Below, piece after piece: positions 15,201 to 27,200 of a DNA stretch of 64,000 nucleotides; positions within the stretch are counted from its first letter, which is position 1, and each line of letters starts with the position of its first letter. The DNA is taken from positions 5,410,491 to 5,474,490 of the forward strand of contig NC_049984.1 of the NCBI RefSeq assembly GCF_000003815.2. The letters run 5' to 3'. The position numbers and the translations under genes were made by a program. The stretch comes from Branchiostoma floridae (lineage: Eukaryota > Chordata > Leptocardii > Amphioxiformes > Branchiostomatidae). The notes under the pieces are model-generated. The model searched no databases and was not told the origin of the DNA. It saw only the letters and a program-made list of their open reading frames with translations.

Positions 15201-18200
15201 ATCGTCTGTGGACAGCTCTGTTGTTGAACGCATGGCAGTGCAGAGAAGACCCCCAGAACCACAGCAAAAACTGACAAAGTAAGACCCTTTGACTGTTGTC
15301 ACACACTTAGGATCTTCCCTCAACTTTGCTCACAACCTTTCCCTGAAGGTGGTATCTCACTGCGCTTGGGGCACCGGTGTGGCACTGCAGGGTTCGAAAG
15401 ATTACTGAATGAATTTCAGAGATAAAGAACAAATTTTCTTATGTTTTTGTGTATTTTGTTGTTTTCTAAGTCATACTTTTACGTACTACGCAATATCTTT
15501 GATTATAAAAAAATTGGCAAAAATAACACAACAGTGTCACAGTAATTGAACCCTGCAGTGCCTCACCGGTGCCCCAAGGAAGTGAGTTACCACCTTAACC
15601 AAGGTTGGCGCTGGGTTCAGAGTAGCCTGGAATCCATCGTAATCTATCTGCTTTTCACTCTACTGATCATATCTAAAAAGAATTTGACTTTCCTCCCTTT
15701 GATTTTTCAAAATCTATAGTCGCCTGATGCAGACAACTTTTGGAAACTCGTAGGCAACCTTGCCAACCAACTCCCAAATAAGAAAAAAATAACCAACTCC
15801 CTACCTCTGATAATCTTAGTCATGACTAACGCCCACACTGGTCAGGAGAAGGTCGGGAGGCCATTGTCCACTATGTGCATGTGACAAGCTTTAATTTGTG
15901 AAGATAAGCTGGCACATGTAGCTTTCACCCTTTGATTCTCTTGAAAAAAATTGAGTCAATCACATTACATTATATCTTAGTTACCAGAGCTAATGTCATT
16001 TACTCTGGCCATAAAGCCAATCTCTGATGGGTATTAACATCAATTCAGACATTACTGTGGTTAAATGGGTTGGACCTTGAGCCAGACGTCCCTAACTCAA
16101 TATGGAATATATGTCTGCAACCTGTCATTTGCAGACTAAAACTGACCTTGCAAAATTAAAAAAAAATGCAATTTTGCACGATGTTCACTATTTAGTGATT
16201 TTTTTCTTGATGACAGCATTGAAAATATGTTTGGAATACTTCGTGATGCTTTTTCCTAGGACCAAATGGAAGGTAAAATTAGAAAATTAGGAAACATACA
16301 ATTTAGCAAGCAAAATGGTCAAGGACTGTTATTATATGCTATTCACTAGTATTCAGTCAGTTTGTGTCTTGCAACTGCGTTTGGACCAAAATAATCACTG
16401 TCTTGATGTTGTGTCCATGAACCACATTGGAGGTAAAATTTGAAAATTAGGAATCATACAATTTAGCAAAATAAAGATTTAAAAAAATCAAACACTGTTA
16501 TTTATTACTGCTTAACCATTTTTTGTTTTCCTAATATCGTTGCAAGTATGTTTGGACCAAAATAATCACTGTCTTGATGTTTTGTCCTTGGACCAAATTA
16601 GAGGTAAAATTTGAGGGCTAGGAAACATGTAATTTTGCAAACAACAAATCAAAGACTCATTATTTACTATTTAGTCCATTTTTGTCTTGCTGATAGTGTT
16701 GCAAATATGTTTGGACCAGAATAATCCCTGTCATAATGTAGTGTCCTTGGAGTCGATTGGACCAAATGGACGGTAAAATGTGATATTTAGAAAACATCAA
16801 TTTAGGAACAAAAAAATCCAAGACTGTGATTATTTACTGTGTAGTCAATTTATGTCGTACCTTTGGCGTTACAAAGACATTTGGCCCAAGTAATCACTAT
16901 CATGATCTTGTGTCCTTGGAACCAATTGGACCAAATTAGAGGTAAAATTCAGGTAACAGCAATTTTTCAGGTGATGGAATAAAGGTATTTCGTGTTATGA
17001 TTACTGTGATCTTGTGTCCTTGCAAGCAATTGTGCCAAATTGCAGGGAAGAATTCTGCCAAGCTGAAAACCTGTTGGTGACAGGTAAGAAATGCTTTGTA
17101 CCTTCAAAACTGAAATAAAAACGTCGATTGATTTTTGTCCTTTTTTTTTCAGTTCTCCACCAGTTAAGGGGACGCCCATCTCAAAGGCGTTTGTAACTGA
17201 CAAACCTAAGAAAGATGAAGCAGAGCAAGCAGAGCTTTCCTCCAAGTCGTGGAGCGTTCAGCCAGAACAGCTGATGCTGTTGGCCCCTGGCACTGGTCAG
17301 TATTTTGCTGACTCCAAATACCATACAGTCAGACATGTACAAGTCACCACTAGTACAAAAGGACCATCTGGCCAATGTGACCACTGTTTGGTGGTCCCTT
17401 AGATAGTTTAGATAGTGCCATTGACACAAGCATTAAGAATCCTGTCTACATACATGTTGTCCAGATTTTATCAGTCTCCTGAGTGGTCCATATGGGTAGT
17501 TCTGACTTGACCGACCAGAATCCCCAAAATAGCAACTAAATATGCAGCTTAACAATGAAATTGATAGCCAATGTTATTTGGAATTTCAATTAGAGAAGTA
17601 GATTTTGAGTGTCTCCACCATTTTTCTGATACTTAAGCTGTAGTAATGCTTAAATGTTTTTCTTTAGGGGGAGACTTGGATGCAGCACAAGTCCAGGTCC
17701 TCAACCACACAGATAGAGTCATGAGGTCTGTACGCCATTTTATGATTCTCAGAGCCAAGAATGAAATCGTCTATCTAGTTGTTACTTTTGTATCTAGCAC
17801 CTCCTCTTCACTGTAGGCTGTGACCAAAGAGTAACTATAGATTTAAAGGATTGCTCAATGAATTTGAAGAACAATTTTTGTCATCATTTTGTCAATCATA
17901 TTCTAATCGTAAGATCAAGAGTTATGCAAATGCAACTTTGGTCAACCTAGAAGTTGGGGGGGGGGGGGGGGTAAATAATGCTGTTGAATGTGACAATGTG
18001 TAATTCTTTCATGTGTAACTGTTAACTTTTCTCTTGCAGTTTTGAGTTGTCCTGGCCTGGCCATTGTTTGACAGTCACACCGCAGCATGGTAAAGTAGAT
18101 GCAAGGTAACTGAGCATCTGTTTCTTCATTTTATTTGTTTGCATTGTCTGAAGTACTGAAAACGTGTCCATTTTTGTGGTGCCATCATTCCTGAGTGTGT

Positions 18201-21200
18201 TGTTTCAACTGTATTTTGTTGCTGTGGATCATTTTGGTGTTCATAGGACCTGGTATTTCCTTGGTACTGAAAGCTTGGCTGTTCTGTGTTGGTACTGTCT
18301 GAGGTGCTAAAAACGTGTTCTTCTGTGTGTGGTACATCTCTGTGGTGTTTCACTTATATTTTGTTACACTAAGTTGTTTTTTTTTTTTGTGGTTTTTTGT
18401 TGGTACTGAAACATTATTAGTTCTATGTTGGTACTGTCTGAGGTGCTGAAAATTGTTCTTGTGTCTGTGGTACATCTTTAGGTGGTGTTTTGACTGTAGT
18501 TTGTTGCTCTCAATGTTTTTGGTGTTTTTAGATATTTTGTTGGTACTGAAACATTTAGTAGTTCTGTGTTGGTACTGTCTCAGGTGCTGAAAATTGTTCT
18601 TGTGCCTGTGGTACATCTATAGGTCGTGTTTTGACTGTAGTTTGTTGCTCTCAATGTTTTTGTTTTTAGATATATTGTTGGTACTGAAACATTAGTAGTT
18701 CTGTGTTGGTACTGTCAGAGGTGCTGAAAATTGTTCTTGTGTCTGTGGTACATCTTTAGGTAGTGTTTTGACTGTATTATTGTGTTTATAAGTATGTTCT
18801 TGGTACTGAAACTTTGGTTATTCTGTGTCAGTACTGTCTAAGGTGCTGAAAATTGTGGTGCTTTATGTCTGAAGTTTAAACTGTATTTTGTGGAGTTAAA
18901 GTGGTACTTTTGTCCATATCACATCAACTTTGTTGTTTGGACTGTTGCACTGAAACACCTGTTGATTGATAGTAATAAAAAGTACTGCACTGACAATCTG
19001 TTATTTTCTGTCTCTTTTCCCAGTGGTGAAATATAGCTTGAAAACATGTCACAGATGATCCATCTGTGATGAAAATGCACCCATGACATTTGGCACAAGC
19101 TTTTTAAAAACTTAAGTATCCTTAGTGGTTTTATATTTGGCATTGAGAGGTCACAACAGCGCCATCACATCTGTGTGCCAATTAGAAAACTGGAAATACG
19201 GAAAACAATGACAGGGGTCTCCTATATCCCCTACCTCACCTTGGAATAAAATCTCTTTGAGTGTGAATGAATTTCCAATATTGCTTTGTAACTCCTCCAG
19301 GAGCCATCAGGTGATTCTGGTCAGTCCCAACCCAGCCACACGGATTTCCCGACCCTATTTTTTTCTCTTATTGAGCTGAAGCAGCACTGCTGCCGATTGA
19401 AATAACTGAAAGCATTGCGAATGTTTCTTTTATCCCCTACCTCACCTCTGAATAAAATCTCTTTGAACATGAATAAATTTCCAATATTGCTCTGTAACTC
19501 CTCCAGGAGCCATCAGGTGATCCTGGTCAGTCCCAACCCAGCCACACAAGGCAAGCCAGACATCTTCCCCTGGAGGGGCAACCTCTTCATACACTGTGAC
19601 AATGGGCAGAAGGTAAGTCCTNNNNNNNNNNNNNNNNNNNNNNNNNNNNNNNNNNNNNNNNNNNNNNNNNNNNNNNNNNNNNNNNNNNNNNNNNNNNNNN
19701 NNNNNNNNNNNNNNNNNNNNNTTCCACTTCCTGTATGTAAAGTTCTCATGCTTGTTATATATTGCAGTACAGACTGCCCATGAAGACCACACGGGACCTA
19801 TTAGATCTGTGCTCTGTGGACATGCAAGACACATTCTAAGGGACTGCCAAAAAGTGGTCACATTGGTCAGATGATTCTTTTTGTAGAGATTGGTCTGAGA
19901 GCTGTACACTATGGTGGACTGATGTAATATAGGTAAGAATTTAGCCTTGGGCTGTTTCTAGCGTACCATAGTAAACTTGTGCATTTTATCCCGTTTTTTT
20001 TATCAAAGTATACACTCTTTGGACCAAAATTGAGAAGATGTTGCAAGTTGTTGCCAAAGTTGCCATACTTCAACAAGACATCTTTGTTTTAGGCTGTCAA
20101 AATACAGATTCGCGAGGACCTAGCACTGGAGAAATCTACCTACACGTCAGCTCAGTTGCAGCCCCTGGTTAATCAGGACGCCACACCTAACGTTACTCCA
20201 GCTGCTGGACTGCACAAGGACAAATCTTCTCCAACTGCTGAGGTGTCTGTCGCAAGCAAGGTGCTGAAGTTTCCACCAACAAGAAAGGGGGAAACTGCAG
20301 GTATAGAAAACTTCTAGAAATGTGGAACATTTGTATGTTAAAGAATCCAGCACACTTCTCAGTATTTGATTGTTCAGGGTTTGAAATACACATACGTAAC
20401 TTGCAATTTGCACGTAATTTAAGAGATCTGCACGTAAAAATATTTTGAACTTGCAATTTTGCATGTTGAAAATACCTGGCCTATAGTAAAAGTACCGAGG
20501 AATTAGACACCCTTCTCTTAGACGGAACGACAGTTGGACGTGTTTATCTTGCTTTTCCTTCCTTGTAACTTTCTCCAGTAGCTTTACTAGATGTAACGAA
20601 AATTCTTCAAGCTAGCAATACTCGGCGCAATCTAGGTTTTGTTTGTCTGACTGGGATTGTCACTGGTTGTCAGTAGGTGTTATAAATAATCAAATTTGGC
20701 TTTGTTGCAAGCTTTCATGCTGATTATGTGAATATCTTAAAAATTATCTTTCCAAAATTTTAAGTGACAAAATGAGCAATATTCTTATTTGTCATGAGCC
20801 GCAAATTTCCGCCAAAGGACAGAATGATGGATGCTGGCCAGAACATTGCGGTATAGAATAGTTGTATTTCCCATGTACATTTTCAAATTGCACGTAAAAT
20901 TTTTGTCAACCTGCAATTTTGCATGTAGCAGAAAAATGTATTTCGATCCCTGTTGTTGTATTGCTGTAGGGGTCCCTGGCATGAGTTGGCAGCAGTGCAC
21001 TAGTCTTCAAGCCATGTTTCTAGGTGGATCTGTCCATTTATTCAAAAAGAAAAAAAAAGTAGGGGGTGACCGGGTATGTTTGGCTATGAAAGCCAGCCAT
21101 AGCAAAACCATGTTATACTGTCACTTACAAAAAAGTGTTACGCTTTGTCTCATTTGATGGAAAAAAAAACTCCATGGAATTGCATACAAGGCATTAGATA

Positions 21201-24200
21201 GCCTCTCTTATAAACTAGTAAGATTTTAAAAGAAAATTCTGCAGAAAAATTTTACACCAGAAAAAAGGTTTATATCTGTCTGATGTATTGCAGTGTTGGT
21301 TTTCTGTTTGGTGTTCCATTTATTTATTTTTTGTATACAGAAAGTTGTCTGGACTTCAGAAATGCTTCTGAGAAGGAGATGAAATGGGAGCTGACATCAT
21401 TTGCGCCTGCTTATGTAAAGGTAAGTGATTCTCCACTGGTATAGAGATAGGTAGGTTTTGCATTGGAGAAGGAAAACGCTGTAATACTCAGCGAGTCTCT
21501 GAATGCTGATAAAAGAGTTGGTGTTAGGAAGGGCATCCAGCCGTAAGACCTTGCTTCAAACTCAAGACTTGCATGTGATGTCTGGGGACACATCTACGTG
21601 CACGTCAAATCCTTGCCTAACTGGAAACTACAGATGACAAATTGCATTGTGATTGAGTGCGTAAGCGTAATAGTTTTAAAATTATTTTTCTACCATGGAG
21701 GGGGGCTTTTCTTATCTTATTTAACTGCATTTTGCTCTCTTAAACATACTTTCTCACAGGCCCAACCAGGTAGCATTGTATATGAAGAATGAAATTGTTC
21801 ACAAATGACAGTCTTAAACAGGCATTTTGCAAGCTTGGCTTCATAGGAGACACGCACATGTCACAACTTCTTGTATTACTTTTCTATAAATCGCCGTTTC
21901 TTAGCTTGTTTTAAAATCATAGCTTCTGGTTGCTATTATTTAAATGTCTGTTGTGATTATCTAATCCCAGGGTGTGGATGACACGAACGACATCTTCCGT
22001 GCCACGTACACGGTGTTCAGATTCGCCCGCATTAGCGGAACCCTTGGCGCAACAGAAAGAATACAGGTGGGCCTATCAGTGTTTTTTTTTCAGTGATTTT
22101 TTGGGAGGAAGGGAGGAAAAGAATACAACATGGGGTATTCCGTTTCACCTGAGGTACCAGCCTGACTGCGGGTTGGATCGCCTAAATAATACGACAGAAG
22201 TTTAGAAAATTTGGTGTCCTCAAACAAAAAATTGTAACAACAATTCCATTGTTAGTATCCGGTGTGCGAATTTTCAATGAAATGACTTTGATGTATCTTG
22301 ATGGAAGCCTGTGTGATACAACTTAGAAGCTCATGTCTCAGTCATGAGTACTTCTTTCAAACATTATCACGGCCCAGGTATGACATGAGTTATAATGCAT
22401 TAGAAGATTCTTGTTAACCTGTGTGTGTATTTTTTACAGATACCTGTGACCTTTATTCCAAGGGAGATTGGCAGCTACTCACAGTTTTGGGATCTTCAGG
22501 TACTACCTTCCTTCAAAATGATGACATTAACATGGAAATAAGTAAACATGAATGTTCAGTGGCCTGTTCTTAGCCTTGTCCTATCAGGAACTGACAATAA
22601 CAATTGTGAAGTGGAAACAATCATTTATTGTAGATTATTATTTCAAAGATCAAAGCTTCATTGAGTTGCATTTCCCTTTTTGATTAGTACTTCAGTTGCT
22701 TGTTGCAACTTTTACTTTGAAGCAAGTAGGATAAGATGTTTTGTAAAGTTGTAGGATAAGATGTTTTGTAAAGTTTAGTAGCTTTTAAGACTTCACAGTA
22801 AACTGTTCAAAGCTTATAATTGACAGCTAATCAATTGTTTTTAATCTTTAGCAAGTAGCATTCGTTATCTTTCAAAAAACTGTGTTGAAAAGGCTTTTTA
22901 GTAATCGCTGCAGGCACGATTCCTTCTGGTTTGGTATTCGAGATGTGTCCATTGTTGCCTAAGGTGTGTGGACTAAAGTGTTATCTGTATTTTCTTCTGT
23001 TTTTCAGACTGAGCTCAGAGGATTGTCTGGAGGCCCTGCACATACCACCAGGATCCAGCTGATAGCCCAGGTAACTTTTCAGGGAGGTCAGATTATACCC
23101 TAGTTTATTCTGGCCAGGAGAACATTCAGTCTGCTACACCAGGTCTGCCTCAGGACTTTATCTGTAATGCAAAACCTCATTTGATTTTTTCAGAGTTATC
23201 ATTTTCTCCTTATTATGCAGTGAGAGCTTTGTCAAAAGAAAAAACTGTTATTTTCTGGAAAAATTGGTTTTTAAGCAACCCAAAAACTTTACTATTACAC
23301 TAACTGTACGATGACCAAAGTTTGTTCCTTCAAGAGGATTAAAGTGAACATAAAATATTGAACCATCTGGTAGGTGCATATGTAAGAATCTTAGAAGATT
23401 ATATTTGTATGACTCAGTTATACAAAATTTACAAATGTATTGCATTGTTCTACATTGTCTCGTTATGAATGTAAATCTGTACCACCCATAATTTCTTCTC
23501 TGCATCTCAACAAACATACTTATACCAGTCCTACCTTCCAACAGGGGAAAGAATGCATGGACACAACAGATGATAGTCTTCCCAGGAACCAGCAGAGATC
23601 CAGGAAGATATCGGGAAACAATCTGTCTACCACCACTGCAAGGTATACTATTAGTATTGCTTTGATCTTGTTTCAACTTTCTCGCAATAGACAGGCTGCC
23701 TGGACACATGATGTTAAGACTTAACCTGACTGCTGCACACCAGTGTCAGGTAGCCCTGCAGCAGTATTACCAAATACTGGATACTACTACTGCAATAAAC
23801 TTCTACTACTACTGCTGCTACTATTCACTAGACTCTATGAGCATAAGTGTTGAAAAAATTTTTGATAGTATATTGAGAAGCAGTCAAGTTTTGAGATAAG
23901 TTGCAATCTTGCTTAGAGTCTTTTTAGCTACGATACACCATGAGATGGACTTAAGTTTAACTTTAAGCTTTACAGCCAGTAGGTGGAATAGAAAATACTT
24001 AAGATGTTCCTTGTACTGTTTTATCAAGATTCTTGTAGTAAATGACACAAATTTAAATACTTTCACAATTCACAGGAAACAACATATGCTAAACCTGATT
24101 TGAAGAAGATGATAACAATCATATAGAAGCTACATGTATACTACATCATCCTAATGTCTTAAAACTTCAGTAATTACTATTTTCAGACACATACACATGC

Positions 24201-27200
24201 CAGACTGCCTGGAAATTGAGTCAGACACAGTGTCTGGAGGCAGTATTGTTCTAGCGGGTAGCTTCCGAGGAGCTTGATAAATCGTCTCATCTCGCTTTGT
24301 CTGATTCGCTGCAGGGTAATTAGATTTGTGCTGCCTACAAGTATCAGAAGTCCTGCCCAAAAGGCACTGTTATCTGGATTGTTCACTCACCCATATTGGC
24401 ACCTACTTAAGGTTCATGATAAGGATGGAATTGCAACTGACAAAATCAAAAGTCTGGCTGCATGTACTGGGCCACTGTAGATGTACTGTAGTACACTCAC
24501 ATTAAGTCCTTTGCACACCATACAAAGGGGGGGTGGGGGTGCCCATCTCCCTTTATATAGGGCTCTTGAGCCACACAGTTACGTATTAAATGATATATAT
24601 ATGTATATATCATATAATACGTAAATACTGTGTGGCTCTATATATATACTAAGTACTACAGCAAGGGGCTAGACCACTTGTAGTGGAGTGTTTTCAACTG
24701 ATAGTGAAGCGACAGCGTGCTTGGCTCAGTACTGAGAGATCTCGAGTTCGAATCTTGCTGTGTCAACGTTCTTGTGCCCTTGAGAAAGGAACTTTACACA
24801 GCTCTCCTCACTTTACTCAGTAGAAGAAGTCTTCTCTATGTGCTGAATGCTAGCTTAGTGCAATAGACGGGGCTGAGTCACAAGGGTCTGAAATGGCAGC
24901 CTGTATACAGCGCCTAATGATCTCAATATGTGCGGTGGGTTCTTTAACTTGCGTAGGGTGCGGCTTTTCCCGAACACATGTAATGTCCTATCCAAGGGAC
25001 GGCCCTCACTGAAGCTAGGTACTCATTTTCACCTCAGTGAAGTGGGAAAGTTATTTTAAGTGCCTTTTCCAAGGTCACAAAATTGGTGACATGGTTGATA
25101 CATTGATTGATTGATTGATTGACTGATTGATTGATCGATATCTTATTCCTAGGTTATGTGACTGTAGTACCCAAGTATTGTATGGTGTCTGTTTCTATAT
25201 GTGTCCAGGGAGTCCTGAAAAACAGGCTGAAGCCTGAGCGATGTTACTCTGGTAAAACAAATAAAATGAAATGAAATGATTGAAAATTATGATGTCTTCC
25301 TCTGACAGGAATGGAGGTTCTGACAGTGCTAAGAGTAGCCTGGTGGTTCCGTGTGACAGGTATGTGTTCCCTGTCACCGTGGTGGACCAGTCAAGCACGG
25401 AGAAAGTGCTCATCAAGAACGACAGTGCAACCCCAGTCTCTGTAAGTGTCCTTAAGGTTTCCTCACTGGCTAGATTGGCATTTTGACTTTCCATTGTGTT
25501 ATCATTAATGAATCAAGAAAGAACTCTCCTTGCACTGAATATTGATTGCGTGGCATGAAAGAATACTAAATGTGATTTTTTTTTACAATATGGATTATGT
25601 CATCAAGTTTTATTGCCCCTAATATTATTTTTCAATAGTTAAATTCATCACTCGGGAACATACCAATACAATGAAACTTGCTTACTTTGCAAAGCAGTTG
25701 GAAGAATACAAAATTTACTTTCAATTGTTTTTTGTCTACAGGTAAAGTTTGTGAGCCCCCGGTCTCCATTCAAGGTCAATCATCACAAGTACACACTGAA
25801 GTAGGTACCCATTTGCATCTATGTGTTTGTACGTTCATTTGGACAATAGTATTGCCTAGTAACATATATAGTGCAGCAAGTTTCCATGCTGTTTTTTTGT
25901 AGCGCTGGCAGTTTATGTTTTTGATGGGATGTGTTGCTGGCCCTTCCCCATTATGTGCTTAATTGAGGCACTTCCTCAAACATTGAAAATCCATTTTTCT
26001 TACTGTGCAAAATGCCTTAAGTTTATGTTTTTTTATATAAAAGTAGACAATACAGGATGACCTGTACTAGTGTCAATCTCTGCATAAGGACCACCTGGCC
26101 AATATGACCTTTTTTTGCTGGTCCCTTAGATTGTTTTTCCCATTGATACAAGCTTGTCTTTAGTGCCTTTGGGCAAAATGGTTTTGAGCTGGATAATGTA
26201 TTAAGTTAACATATCTCTCCCTTTGTATCTCTCTTATATCAAATTGATATTATAACTACTAGTGTTACCTTGGATACCACTTGGTAATGCAAACTCTCTA
26301 TATGTTAATCCTTATTCAGCAAAATGTCTGGTCTCATCCAGGTCATATCATCCCTCGGCTGTCTCCAGCTGTAAACTTTTTCTGTCTGACACATTAATTG
26401 GGAGCCCATGTTGTTTACTCTCTCTCTGTTAAATGTGGCATCCATTTTCATCAATATCATGTCATGAAGTTCAGTCTTTTGGGGTTTGGCTGATGAGGTA
26501 AATTTTTTGCTCGTCCAACAAGCAAATTTCCGTCCCGGGATGGAGGCACTGACCCTGCAGACAGCCTTGTATCATGTCCAGATAACTTGACTGGTAGGAC
26601 ATTAAAGATGAAAGAATATTGAATTGTACAGTTTTGCTGTTCAGCCAAATGCACCACATTTGCTCAGTTTCAAGTACTGTTACCAGTAGTGCTATACAGT
26701 TGATGAAGCCTTCTAGAAAGCTATAATAGTTTCAGATATAGTTACCAAATATATTACTACTCAAACATGCAGCTCTGATAGGTTTGACATACAAACGTCC
26801 TCATAAATCCAACATGATTCTCCATTCTGTCATACCCTCTATAAAACCTTTGGTTAAGACAATAAGAGATAGACAGTTGTGTTGTTTAGCCAAATGCTCC
26901 ACATTTGCACAGTTACAAGTACATTAGTGCAGTACAGTCATACTTGATAAAGCTATCTAGAAAGCTATAATAGTTTCAGATATAGTTACCATATAAATTA
27001 CTTAGACATGCAGTTGCGATAGGTTTGACATACAAACGTCCTTATAAATCCTGTCCAATTCTCCATTCCAGCATACCCTCTAAAACCTTTGGTTAGTAGA
27101 TAGACAGTTCCTATGGATGCTATTACGTTGTGTCTGAGAATTGTTGATAGGAGTTACCCGCACACAACCTCCGCTGTCTGGAGCAGATAACGTGGCAAAG

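Noticed and set aside
17954-17971. Poly-G run as a functional G-quadruplex
   Set aside because: Homopolymer G or A runs occur several times (also near 5105, 24525, 29679, 54747) and are ordinary simple repeats here.
18126-18616. Minus-strand frames rich in QHRT/NNFQHLRQ
   Set aside because: Periodic translation of the 140 bp tandem repeat in intron 20; no homology.
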